Part shown: piece by piece, positions 44,266-53,276 of the stretch
Numbering within the stretch: position 1 is the stretch's first letter
Layout of the letters: each line of letters opens with the position of its first letter
Assembly (NCBI RefSeq): GCF_020171465.1
Contig: NZ_JAIUZR010000001.1
Location: forward strand, 124,001 to 188,000
Source: Lutimonas saemankumensis
GTDB lineage: Bacteria; Bacteroidota; Bacteroidia; Flavobacteriales; Flavobacteriaceae
Direction of reading: 5' to 3'
Length of the DNA: 64,000 nucleotides
Translations under genes and position numbers: made by a program
The notes under the pieces: generated by a model
Told to the model about the DNA's origin: nothing
Database searches by the model: none
Seen by the model: only the letters and a program-made list of their open reading frames with translations

Positions 44266-44811
44266 TTGAATAAGAATAAAGCCATAATTGTTTTTTTAGT
44301 AAAATTTTTTACCACGTATTTTATCCTTTTCGGAGTTTATTCTTTATACCTCAACCAAACTCAGCAAAAAAGTAACGGATTTGTATGCTCCCCCATTACG
44401 GGAAAAGTTGCGAAACATGTTCTTAAAGTATCAGAAATGCTGGGTTACAATGCAGAAATAGAGCAAAACACCAGGGAGCTTTCGATTAAGTTTATTTTGG
44501 ATGGAGTTTATGTTTCACGAATTGTGGAAGGATGCACCTCCATTAGCGTTATTATACTTTTTTTGTCATTTATTATTGCTTTTTCAGGTAGTTTAAGAAA
44601 CACCTTATGGTTTGGAATTTTTGGAAGTATTCTTATTTATATCGTCAATGTTTTGAGAATCATCGCCTTAAGTGTTTTGTATCACAAATTTCCTGAATAT
44701 CAACGGGTTTTACATGACTTACTGTTCCCGGCTATCATCTATGGTTTGACCTTTATATTATGGATAACATGGGTCAAGTTTTATTCAAATCTAAATAAAC
44801 CGATTAAATGA
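44266..44811 (+). CDS. xrtF: Exosortase F
   Basis: A membrane transpeptidase-like protein of the exosortase/archaeosortase family. The 181 residues carry about five helices and the catalytic triad of the family: Cys90 in VEGCTSIS, Arg131 in NVLRIIALS and His150 in LHDLLFP. The family processes proteins with a C-terminal sorting signal at the inner membrane; the F type is restricted to Flavobacteria-like genomes. The start is TTG: an in-frame TAA lies at 44260 and the next Met is residue 58. The next gene is its standard partner, overlapping by four bases. No obvious sorting-signal target is in the window. Confidence 0.92.
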   Translation: MNKNKAIIVFLVKFFTTYFILFGVYSLYLNQTQQKSNGFVCSPITGKVAKHVLKVSEMLGYNAEIEQNTRELSIKFILDGVYVSRIVEGCTSISVIILFLSFIIAFSGSLRNTLWFGIFGSILIYIVNVLRIIALSVLYHKFPEYQRVLHDLLFPAIIYGLTFILWITWVKFYSNLNKPIK

Positions 44812-45248
44812 ATAAAATAGTTAAAATAGCCTTTATCATTCTGTTGTTTTTAGCACTTGTTCTGGTACGGGCATTTGAAAATGTATTGTTTTACGACCCT
44901 TTTATTGCTTATTTCAAAGATGGTTATCTCTCGGACCCGATTCCTGTTTTTAGTGGATCAAAATTATTACTGTCATTGTGTTTTCGTTACGGTCTGAATA
45001 TGCTTATTTCTCTTGTGATCATCTATGTTGCGTTTCAAAACAAAGGATTCTTAATTTTCTCATTAAAATTCTATCTCATTGCCTTTTTTGTTTTGACCAT
45101 CACTTTTCTGATTATTTTAAAAGGTGAACTCGCTCATGGTTATTTATTTGCATTTTATGTCAGAAGATTCTTAATCCACCCCTTATTCGTCTTACTGCTA
45201 TTGCCTGCATTTTATTATAAGCAGTTAACAGTAAAAGAGATTATTTAA
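44808..45248 (+). CDS. Exosortase F-associated membrane protein
   Basis: A 146-residue protein with about four helices. It matches by context and by phrases such as RAFENVLFYDPF and ARGELAHGY-like KGELAHGYLFAFYVRRFLIHP (residues approximate) the small partner protein always found after XrtF. The ATG overlaps the stop of xrtF (ATGA), so the two are translationally coupled. Its role in the sorting reaction is unknown. Confidence 0.88.
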   Translation: MNKIVKIAFIILLFLALVLVRAFENVLFYDPFIAYFKDGYLSDPIPVFSGSKLLLSLCFRYGLNMLISLVIIYVAFQNKGFLIFSLKFYLIAFFVLTITFLIILKGELAHGYLFAFYVRRFLIHPLFVLLLLPAFYYKQLTVKEII

Positions 45249-45276
45249 CAAATATTTAAATTTAGGGAGTCAAATT

Positions 45277-45387
45277 ATGCCTTACATTTGGTCTTGGTTA
45301 ATAAGATCAGTTATGTTACAAATTTTAGATAAGGTAGTCGCTTTTATTATTGCAATCGCAATTCTTATTTCTTCAGTATTAGTATGA
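45277..45387 (+). CDS. Possible 36-residue membrane microprotein
   Basis: An ATG at 45277 follows AGGGAG at a good distance. It opens a 36-residue frame with an amphipathic start and one C-terminal hydrophobic helix (residues about 20-36). An internal ATG at 45313 follows a TACATTTG box (45283-45290), so a 24-residue version is also possible. It lies 28 bases after the exosortase F partner. Coding is plausible but unproven. Confidence 0.32.
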   Translation: MPYIWSWLIRSVMLQILDKVVAFIIAIAILISSVLV

Positions 45388-45459
45388 TTGTTTTATGTAA
45401 GAATTTCTTTTTCTAAGCATCAGGAAGCATTCAGTGGCTTTTTCAATTGTTTATTTTTA

Positions 45460-45467
45460 TAAATTTG
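45460..45467 (+). promoter_or_regulatory. -7 element TAAATTTG of the metal-binding lipoprotein
   Basis: A full TAnnTTTG match 27 bases before the ATG at 45495. It lies inside the longer open frame and therefore supports the later start. Confidence 0.48.
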
Positions 45468-45494
45468 CTGCTAACAAAAAATTCTTTGATTATT

Positions 45495-45821
45495 ATGAAT
45501 ATAACAGGAAAGTTAGGATTTGCCATAATGGTCCTTGGTATAAGTTTGATTTCATGCGCTGACACGAAAAAGAAGGATCACCCCAAAGGTTCAGAAGTTT
45601 CTGAAGAGAAAATTGAACACAAAGAGGATGCTGAGGTTAAGGATCATGGGTATGAAACGGCTATGGCCACATATCAGTGCCCTATGAAATGTGAGGGAGA
45701 TAAATCTTATAAAGAAGAAGGGCCCTGTCCTGTATGCAAGATGGATTTGAAAATAATTGAAGCGGAACACGCAGAAGACGAGGAGGAAGAATCTGAAACC
45801 AAGGAAGAAAGTTCTGAATAA
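45495..45821 (+). CDS. Lipoprotein with heavy-metal-binding domain
   Basis: A 108-residue protein. The signal peptide ends in a lipobox LISC (cysteine 21). A Lys/Glu/His-rich linker precedes the short heavy-metal-binding domain YQCPMKCEGD...GPCPVCKMDL, with four cysteines and two methionines as ligands, and a very acidic tail follows. Such domains are found in copper/heavy-metal efflux adaptors and stand-alone lipoproteins. The protein probably binds copper or a related metal in the periplasm. The frame extends to 45447, but the ATG at 45495 gives the correct signal peptide. Confidence 0.85.
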   Translation: MNITGKLGFAIMVLGISLISCADTKKKDHPKGSEVSEEKIEHKEDAEVKDHGYETAMATYQCPMKCEGDKSYKEEGPCPVCKMDLKIIEAEHAEDEEEESETKEESSE

Positions 45822-45830
45822 TATTTTAAT

Positions 45831-45856
45831 AAAAGACAGCTTGGCGGCTGTCTTTT

Positions 45857-45858
<2 letters not shown>
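45831..45858. terminator. Bidirectional terminator between lipoprotein and pyrG
   Basis: A perfect 10-bp stem AAAAGACAGC/GCTGTCTTTT has a six-base loop, with T tracts on both strands. It overlaps the pyrG stop codon by two bases. Confidence 0.85.
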
Positions 45859-47507
<1,649 letters not shown>

Positions 47508-47531
47508 GAGTTTTCGTTTTTATTTTTAGGA

Positions 47532-47567
47532 CAAAAAAAAACCATCAAGAGAATTGATGGATTTTTT
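47532..47567. terminator. Hairpin terminator with T tracts on both sides
   Basis: A seven-base stem CCATCAA/TTGATGG (47542-47548 and 47554-47560) is flanked by A8-9 and T7. On the minus strand it follows the small lipoprotein gene by about 20 bases and is the natural end of that transcript. Confidence 0.8.
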
Positions 47568-47587
47568 TAAATAGTATTTAATTCAAA

Positions 47588-47767
47588 CTAGTTGATGATT
47601 TCATCATTTGTTTTGAATTTTTTGGACAGAACCATTTCCTGGTTCTCAAATTTCATATTTTTAATTATGTACTTGTCTGATTCTACACAGCTTGCACTTG
47701 ATCCTCCGCACGATACTAAACTCGCCGAAGCGAAAACAAAAATTAATAAATAGGCTAACTTTTTCAT
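47588..47767 (-). CDS. Small lipoprotein, unknown
   Basis: A 59-residue protein starting MKKLAYLLIFVFASASLVSC, with a lipobox cysteine at residue 20. About 39 mature residues follow, including a second cysteine pair partner (SASCVES) and a basic, helix-prone tail. The frame is open to 47797, but the ATG at 47767 gives a normal signal peptide. No function is recognised. It has its own terminator. Confidence 0.65.
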   Translation of the reverse strand: MKKLAYLLIFVFASASLVSCGGSSASCVESDKYIIKNMKFENQEMVLSKKFKTNDEIIN

Positions 47768-47856
47768 AGGGTTTAATTTTAAGTTAATAATCATCAAGGG
47801 AGATCAATATTTTAAACGTAGAAAAAGGTTGATTATTATATGAGCCCGTAAAAAAA

Positions 47857-48729
47857 TTATTCTGACAATTTTTGTAACGAATATTTGATCATTTTTTCAA
47901 TGGCCTTGTAGGGATCTTTGCTAAAGGTTAGATTGGCCCTGTTTGCGATGATGGCATTCATGGATACCGCTTTATGGCCCAGTAATTTCGATAGTCCGTA
48001 AATGACGGAAGTCTCCATTTCTAAGTTGGTTACCCGGAGATCTTTATGTTTAAAGGACTGAATTTTTTCATTCAAATATTTGTCTTGAACCTCAAGCCTT
48101 AAAACTCTTCCCTGGGGCCCGTAAAAACCGCCTGCTGTAGCTGTTATTCCTGCAAATATTTCTTCTGAATTCAGGGTTTTTTCCAATATTTCACTATTTT
48201 TTATGATATAGGGACGGGATTTTAATTCCGAATAAGAGGTATGTTCAATAAAAGCATTTTCCAGCTCCGTCTCAAATAGATTGTTTGTCTTATACGAATG
48301 CATTACTCCATCAAATCCGAGTCCGTATTTGCCCAAAACAATTGAATCTACTGGGATATCATCCTGAAACGACCCTGAAGTGCCCATTCTAACAATATTC
48401 AGGCTGGTTAATCTGGATTTGACTGTTCGGCTCTCCAGATCAATATTAACAAGGGCATCGATTTCATTAAGGACAATATCTATATTATCCGGTCCGATCC
48501 CGGTAGAGATAACTGTGAACCTTTTATTGTTCAAGGATCCAACCACGGATTTAAACTCTCTTTTTTGTGTTGTGAATTCAATATGGTCAAAATGCTTGCT
48601 GACTTTTTCCACCCGATTCTGATCTCCTACAAAAATAATGTTGGGAGCTATATGTTCGGGTTTTAAATTAATGTGATAGATACTGCCATCCGGGTTTAGG
48701 ATAAGTTCAGAAGGGCCAATGATTCGCAT
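47857..48729 (-). CDS. Nucleoside phosphorylase (uridine phosphorylase-like)
   Basis: A 290-residue member of the PNP/UDP family that splits nucleosides with phosphate. It shows IIFVGDQNRVEKVS (phosphate-binding start), STGIGPDNIDIVLNEIDAL, VRMGTSGSF and NLEMETSVIYGLSKLLGHKA. In the last segment the EMET stretch contacts the ribose. A uridine-type substrate is likely from the family resemblance, but not certain. It follows the SUI1-domain gene by 42 bases and closes the rlmD operon. Confidence 0.87.
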   Translation of the reverse strand: MRIIGPSELILNPDGSIYHINLKPEHIAPNIIFVGDQNRVEKVSKHFDHIEFTTQKREFKSVVGSLNNKRFTVISTGIGPDNIDIVLNEIDALVNIDLESRTVKSRLTSLNIVRMGTSGSFQDDIPVDSIVLGKYGLGFDGVMHSYKTNNLFETELENAFIEHTSYSELKSRPYIIKNSEILEKTLNSEEIFAGITATAGGFYGPQGRVLRLEVQDKYLNEKIQSFKHKDLRVTNLEMETSVIYGLSKLLGHKAVSMNAIIANRANLTFSKDPYKAIEKMIKYSLQKLSE

Positions 48730-48771
48730 GAAAATGTGATGTTAATAAGTTATAGTCTAATACATTTAAAT

Positions 48772-49128
48772 TCAGCCTCCTACGCGTTTCACCTTATAGC
48801 CTTCTTTTTTCAGAATAGCCATAATTTTATCACGATGATTTCCCTGTATTATAATTTCTCCATCCTTAACACTGCCTCCTACGCTGCATTTGGTTTTTAG
48901 CAGTTTGGCAAGCCCTTTCAACTCAGTTTCTGAACCTATGAAACCTGTAATTATGGTTACCGTTTTACCACCCCTGCCTTTATTCGAAAAATGAGCTTCC
49001 AGATTTTGATCTTCAGGTAGAATATTTTCTTCGGTTTCTTCAATATATTCTGAAAAATCCTCTTCCTGGTTGGTTGAAAAAACAAATCCTCCAAGATCTG
49101 ATAAGTCGTTAAATTTCTTTTTAGCCAT
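48772..49128 (-). CDS. SUI1/YciH-type translation factor
   Basis: The 118-residue form starts MAKKKFNDLSDLGGFVFSTN; an upstream ATG at 49158 is less likely. An acidic N-terminal half leads to the SUI1/eIF1 domain (about residues 45-118). That domain has GKTVTIITGFIG, CSVGGSVKDGEIIIQG and HRDKIMAILKKEGYKVKR. Bacterial YciH-type proteins influence start-site selection. The start overlaps the end of a 55-residue membrane protein gene by eight bases, so coupling is likely. Confidence 0.92.
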   Translation of the reverse strand: MAKKKFNDLSDLGGFVFSTNQEEDFSEYIEETEENILPEDQNLEAHFSNKGRGGKTVTIITGFIGSETELKGLAKLLKTKCSVGGSVKDGEIIIQGNHRDKIMAILKKEGYKVKRVGG

Positions 49129-49288
49129 TGTAGTTTCTGAAGTATTTAATAATTCCAAATATAAATAAAAATAGTCCTACAAAAAACAGTCCCAAAAAGC
49201 AAAAGAAACAGTCATCCTTTGATTTTAAAGCCAGAACCGTAACCATAATGGCTGCTAAAATGATTGAAACAGGGTTTGAGTAATTCAT
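49121..49288 (-). CDS. 55-residue double-helix membrane protein, unannotated
   Basis: An ATG at 49288 opens 55 codons ending at 49121. The protein has two hydrophobic helices (about residues 7-21 and 28-47) separated by a charged KSKDDC turn, and a basic tail. The start codon is embedded in the stop of the preceding small gene (ATGA), and the stop overlaps the start of the SUI1 gene. Such linked overlaps are strong evidence that it is translated. No family is recognised. Confidence 0.66.
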   Translation of the reverse strand: MNYSNPVSIILAAIMVTVLALKSKDDCFFCFLGLFFVGLFLFIFGIIKYFRNYNG

Positions 49289-49455
49289 TTTTTTCGCAAT
49301 TTACTCCATGCAAAAAGTAACAGAGCCAATGACTCCAATGTAAGGCCCAGTCCAATAAAAATCATCGATTGAGACCAGTCAAAAAAACTTCCAACAGCCC
49401 CGACAACAATCAGGACCAACCCAAAAGAAAACAAGGAGAGCAATTGATTTTTCAT
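49285..49455 (-). CDS. 56-residue GldL-like membrane protein, unannotated
   Basis: An ATG at 49455 opens 56 codons. Two hydrophobic helices occupy about residues 8-25 and 31-50, joined by a FDWSQS turn, with a basic C-terminus. The pattern of a Gly-rich helix, a Trp-containing turn, then IGLGLTLESL resembles the membrane part of GldL from the gliding machinery. The resemblance is short and may be convergent. It begins four bases after the outer membrane protein gene and ends in an ATGA overlap with the next small gene. Confidence 0.66.
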   Translation of the reverse strand: MKNQLLSLFSFGLVLIVVGAVGSFFDWSQSMIFIGLGLTLESLALLLFAWSKLRKK

Positions 49456-49459
49456 CGAT

Positions 49460-50158
49460 CTATTTTCTGTAAAACGGGATCAAATAAGAAATTGTATAGT
49501 TAAAACTAAATCCGTTGTTATTAACAAAAACCCTTTCAAAACCAGGAATGTAAAGATTCTTGAAATTTTCAGGCTGCTTGGAGGATAACAAAGTGTTTCC
49601 TCTGAATGAAACGCCAAGAAATACATTGTGGAGTACCTCTACCTTCAATCCCAGAACCAGTTCCGCCCAATGTCCCGATAAACCGTCATAACTCATTCCT
49701 GGATCCGTGCGTTCAGGTAAAAACGGATCCGCGTTTATAGTATAGTCGTTAACTGTCTGGCTGAAGGTGCTGAAACCATATCTCAACCCCACAACGATCA
49801 TGTTTTCCATTCCCAGCCAGTTTTTATAGGCATTGTAATCGACTCCTAATTTGATATACTGGCCCTTTGTTGAAAAATCAAAGAAGTCTTCCTGTCTTGT
49901 ATGGTCTCGGTATCCAAGTTCTGTTGCCACATAGAATCTTTTATGAACCCTGTAGTCTCCAACGATTTCGAAACCTTTTTGGTCTTCACTGAACATGGAG
50001 TATATGGGCCTTACGATATCGATTCCCACTCTTAACCCATACCTGTCTTTATATGTTGCCGTATCCTGTTCCTGCTTTCCAAGCTGGCCAGTCATCATCT
50101 GAAAATTAAAAAGAATTATTATGCTAATGGTAAATCTTAACATGAGCCGTTTTTTCAT
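49460..50158 (-). CDS. Outer membrane beta-barrel protein (DUF6048-like)
   Basis: A 232-residue protein with a signal peptide (ending MMTGQ) and about eight to ten amphipathic strands, such as YGLRVGIDIVRPIY and FYVATELGYRDH. The final strand is FSFNYTISYLIPFYRK. From memory it resembles the DUF6048 family, which sits beside a DUF6452 gene and rlmD in flavobacteria. The start overlaps the end of the upstream lipoprotein-like gene by 35 bases. Its function is unknown; structural or transport roles are open. Confidence 0.75.
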   Translation of the reverse strand: MKKRLMLRFTISIIILFNFQMMTGQLGKQEQDTATYKDRYGLRVGIDIVRPIYSMFSEDQKGFEIVGDYRVHKRFYVATELGYRDHTRQEDFFDFSTKGQYIKLGVDYNAYKNWLGMENMIVVGLRYGFSTFSQTVNDYTINADPFLPERTDPGMSYDGLSGHWAELVLGLKVEVLHNVFLGVSFRGNTLLSSKQPENFKNLYIPGFERVFVNNNGFSFNYTISYLIPFYRK

Positions 50159-50624
50159 CGATTATTTCAAAAGGTTCTTTCTTAATTTCAATTCCTTTGA
50201 TCCAATTGTCCTGATCATCCACTAAAGCTGCCTGGGCTTCCTTGTAAAGGGTCTTGTAGCCACAGGCTCTCGAGATAAAGATGTCTTCCTGCGAGTAATT
50301 GACGGATAATGTATCCAGATTATCCTCATCCTCTGTATCTCCCGACAGGTTTAATATAATCTTCGTGCTGTTTTCCGTAACCTTTAGAGGAACGGCAATA
50401 GAATCTGTAAAAACCGTAATCGATTCATCTTCATAATCTCCTTCAACCCCCTCAATACGGACAACTAAGCCCTGAACTCTTTTCAATTCATCTGTATTGT
50501 TTTCATTGTAAAATCGAAGAATCAGTTTAGGGGTAATTTCTTCGAGACAAATCTCATCTCTTTCGCAACCAAAATTGATCAGTATAAGCAAAAGCACAAA
50601 AAAAACTTTTAATCTAAATCTCAT
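50124..50624 (-). CDS. Exported protein, possibly a lipoprotein (DUF6452-like)
   Basis: A 166-residue protein with an N-terminal hydrophobic segment ending NFGC at residue 20, a non-ideal lipobox. The mature part starts ERDEICLEEITPKLILRFY, the opening I associate with DUF6452. It continues as a beta-rich domain with two more cysteines. The ATG overlaps the rlmD stop codon by four bases. It is probably a partner of the next outer membrane protein, judging only by constant proximity. Its function is unknown. Confidence 0.75.
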   Translation of the reverse strand: MRFRLKVFFVLLLILINFGCERDEICLEEITPKLILRFYNENNTDELKRVQGLVVRIEGVEGDYEDESITVFTDSIAVPLKVTENSTKIILNLSGDTEDEDNLDTLSVNYSQEDIFISRACGYKTLYKEAQAALVDDQDNWIKGIEIKKEPFEIIDEKTAHVKIYH

Positions 50625-52039
50625 AGTTTGCCTTTCTTCTTTAAGAGTACAACGTTTTCTACGTGATGAGTCTGTGGAAACATATCTACTGCCTGTGACT
50701 TTTCAATGGTATAGTGATCTTTCATAAGTGCCAGATCCCTTGCCTGGGTTGCAGAATTGCAGCTAATATAAACAACTTTTTCCGGCAATATCGATAAAAT
50801 TTGTTTTACGACTTTTTGATGCATGCCATCTCTGGGCGGGTCTGTGATTATAAGATCAGGATGGCCATTTTCTTTTATGAAATCTTCTGTAAACACTTTT
50901 GCCATGTCTCCCTCATAGAACACAGTATTGTCAATTCCATTCATTTTGGCATTCTCCCTGGCATCTTCAATAGCCTGGGGAACCGCTTCAACCCCAATTA
51001 CTTTTTTTGCCTTTGACGCAACAAACTGGGCAATTGTACCTGTGCCCGTATACAGGTCATAAATAACCTCATCGTTCTTTATGTCCGCAAAATCCCTAGC
51101 AATCTTATACAGTTCATAGGCCTGTGCAGAATTAGTCTGATAGAAGGATTTAGCTCCGATTTTAAATTTGAGCCCTTCCATTTCTTCAAAAATGTGATCT
51201 CTCCCTTTGTAAAGGATAATATCCTGATCGTAAATGGAATCGTTTCCTTTTTCATTAATTATGTACTGAAGCGAGGTGATATCCTTGAATTTATCCGCAA
51301 TATGGTTTAACAGCAGTTCTCTCTTCTCAACATCCTCTTTAAAAAACTGTATGACCAGCATAATTTCTCCTGTAGAACTGATACGAATCATAAGGGTTCT
51401 CAAAAGTCCTGTCCTGTTTCTGGGATTAAAAAATTCAATATGGTTGTCGACTGCAAATTCCTTAATCGAGTTTCTGATGAGATTAGAAGGATCTTCCTGT
51501 AAATGACATTTTTTGATGTCGAGTATTTTATCCCACATTCCCGGAATGTGAAAGCCCAGGGCGTTTTTATCGGTAAATTCCTCCTCGCTGTTTAATTCTT
51601 CCTCAGTAAGCCATCTCGAATCGGAAAACGAAAATTCCATTTTGTTTCGATAAAAGTAGGTTTTTTGACATCCGGCGATAGGTGTGATTTCAGGTAATTC
51701 CAAATGTCCGATTCGAATGAGGTTATTTGTCACTTCCTTCTGTTTATAAGCAAGCTGATGTTCATAATTCATATGTTGCCATTTACATCCCCCGCAAACG
51801 CCGAAATGCTCACATTCGGGAGTTACCCTTTTATCAGATAATTGGTGAAATTTTATAGCTTTTCCTTCGTAATAAGACTTGCGTTTTCGACCCGTTTTTA
51901 TATCCACAATATCACCAGGTACTGCATTGCTGACAAATACAACCCTGCCATCGGGTGACTTGGCAACACTCTTCCCTTTGGCGGCGGTGTCGATAATCTC
52001 AACATTTTCAAACAAATGAAATTTCTTTTTTCTTGACAT
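50621..52039 (-). CDS. rlmD: 23S rRNA (uracil-C5)-methyltransferase RlmD-like
   Basis: A 472-residue enzyme that methylates uridine in 23S rRNA with S-adenosylmethionine. An N-terminal TRAM domain (about residues 5-65) is followed by an iron-sulfur site C-x5-C-x2-C (CEHFGVCGGC) plus KKCHLQ. The methyltransferase core has YDLYTGTGTIAQF, ITDPPRDGMH and the catalytic cysteine in VYISCNSATQARDL. The frame reaches 52066, but the ATG at 52039 is preferred because a -7 box covers 52044-52051. It is the first gene of a seven-gene overlapping operon. Confidence 0.92.
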   Translation of the reverse strand: MSRKKKFHLFENVEIIDTAAKGKSVAKSPDGRVVFVSNAVPGDIVDIKTGRKRKSYYEGKAIKFHQLSDKRVTPECEHFGVCGGCKWQHMNYEHQLAYKQKEVTNNLIRIGHLELPEITPIAGCQKTYFYRNKMEFSFSDSRWLTEEELNSEEEFTDKNALGFHIPGMWDKILDIKKCHLQEDPSNLIRNSIKEFAVDNHIEFFNPRNRTGLLRTLMIRISSTGEIMLVIQFFKEDVEKRELLLNHIADKFKDITSLQYIINEKGNDSIYDQDIILYKGRDHIFEEMEGLKFKIGAKSFYQTNSAQAYELYKIARDFADIKNDEVIYDLYTGTGTIAQFVASKAKKVIGVEAVPQAIEDARENAKMNGIDNTVFYEGDMAKVFTEDFIKENGHPDLIITDPPRDGMHQKVVKQILSILPEKVVYISCNSATQARDLALMKDHYTIEKSQAVDMFPQTHHVENVVLLKKKGKL

Positions 52040-52043
52040 GTGG

Positions 52044-52051
52044 CAAAAGTA
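52044..52051 (-). promoter_or_regulatory. -7 element TACTTTTG of the rlmD operon
   Basis: A full TAnnTTTG match on the minus strand, only five bases before the ATG at 52039. The transcript would be almost leaderless. No TTG box is seen at the usual distance. Confidence 0.45.
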
Positions 52052-52086
52052 AATCATTTTTGCCATTTATCGACCTTGATCAGAAC

Positions 52087-52117
52087 TTGTTTCTGGGTTT
52101 GTTATACTCGATTTTTG
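52087..52117 (+). promoter_or_regulatory. Promoter of dinB
   Basis: TTG (52087-52089), 20 bases and GATTTTTG (52110-52117, seven of eight consensus positions) precede the dinB ATG by 13 bases. No LexA-like palindrome is apparent here. Confidence 0.5.
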
Positions 52118-52129
52118 TAGTTTTATCAT

Positions 52130-53218
52130 ATGGAAACCGAGCCCATCAGAAAGATCATACATATTGATATGGATGCCTTCTTTGCATCTGTAGAACAGCT
52201 TGATGATCCATCCTTAAAAGGAAAGCCGGTGGCCGTGGGAGGAGGAAGTCAAAGAGGTGTCGTGGCAGCAGCAAGTTACGAGGCGAGAAGGTTCGGAGTG
52301 CGATCAGCAATGAGCGGGGTCCAGGCAAGAAAGAAATGTCCAAACCTGATCTTTGTGAAACCCAGATTCGGGAGATACAAGGAATTATCGAAAAAAATAA
52401 GAGATATATTTTTTGAATATTCTGACCTGGTAGAACCCTTGTCACTTGATGAAGCATTTCTCGATGTAACCGAAAACAAAAAGGGAAACCCGTCTGCAAC
52501 CTTGATTGCAAGAGAGATAAGAGACAGAATATACGACGAAACAGGTTTAAGTGCATCAGCCGGTATCTCAAATAGTAAATTCATTGCAAAGATTGCTTCA
52601 GACATGAATAAACCAAACGGGCAAAAAACGATTCCTCCGGAAGAAGTAATTGAATTTCTGGAAATTCTGCCGATAGAAAAGTTTTTCGGTATTGGCAAAG
52701 TAACAGCGGCTAAAATGTATCAATTGGGAATATTTACGGGAAAGGAGTTGAAAGCCAAATCTCTTGATTTTTTAATTGAACATTTTAAAAATTCGGGAGA
52801 ACATTATTACAAGGTCGTACGAGGATTGTATCACAGTAAAGTAAAACCGAATCGGACTCAAAAATCGGTTGCAGCCGAACATACATTTGTAAAAAACCTG
52901 ACCTCTGAAATTTTTATGATGGAAAGGCTGGAAGAAATCTCTAAGGAACTTGAAAAGAGGTTATCAAAATCGAAACTCGCTGGAAAAACAATAACTTTAA
53001 AAATAAAATACAGCGATTTTTCTGTTCAGACAAGAGGCAAAACTTTACCGTATTTTATTAAAGAAAGTGGGGTACTATTAGAAACCGTCAGGGAGTTGCT
53101 TTATCAAGAAAAAGTCAAGGATTCGGTTAGGCTACTCGGTATTTCCGTTTCAAATTTGAATAACAGGAAAAAGGAGGATGAAAAAATAATGAATGTTCAG
53201 TTGAAACTTGAATTTTGA
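52130..53218 (+). CDS. dinB: DNA polymerase IV
   Basis: A Y-family translesion polymerase of 362 residues. It has IIHIDMDAFFASVEQ with the first catalytic acid, the YEARRFGVRSAM finger stretch, and PLSLDEAFLDVT with the paired acids. GISNSKFIAKIASDMNKPNG (residues approximate) follows, and GIGKVTAAKMYQLG forms the thumb helix-hairpin-helix. The little-finger domain completes the C-terminus, ending without an obvious clamp-binding QL tail apart from VQLKLEF. It is divergent from rlmD and convergent with pckA. Confidence 0.96.
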   Translation: METEPIRKIIHIDMDAFFASVEQLDDPSLKGKPVAVGGGSQRGVVAAASYEARRFGVRSAMSGVQARKKCPNLIFVKPRFGRYKELSKKIRDIFFEYSDLVEPLSLDEAFLDVTENKKGNPSATLIAREIRDRIYDETGLSASAGISNSKFIAKIASDMNKPNGQKTIPPEEVIEFLEILPIEKFFGIGKVTAAKMYQLGIFTGKELKAKSLDFLIEHFKNSGEHYYKVVRGLYHSKVKPNRTQKSVAAEHTFVKNLTSEIFMMERLEEISKELEKRLSKSKLAGKTITLKIKYSDFSVQTRGKTLPYFIKESGVLLETVRELLYQEKVKDSVRLLGISVSNLNNRKKEDEKIMNVQLKLEF

Positions 53219-53224
53219 CGCAAA

Positions 53225-53259
53225 AAAAGTGTGCATCAACTAAGTTGATGCACACTTTT
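53225..53259. terminator. Bidirectional terminator between dinB and pckA
   Basis: A perfect 16-bp stem (AAAAGTGTGCATCAAC with its complement) has a three-base loop, with A and T tracts on both flanks. It lies 6 bases after the dinB stop and 17 before the pckA stop. Confidence 0.93.
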
Positions 53260-53276
53260 AATTGAAAAGCAAATGT

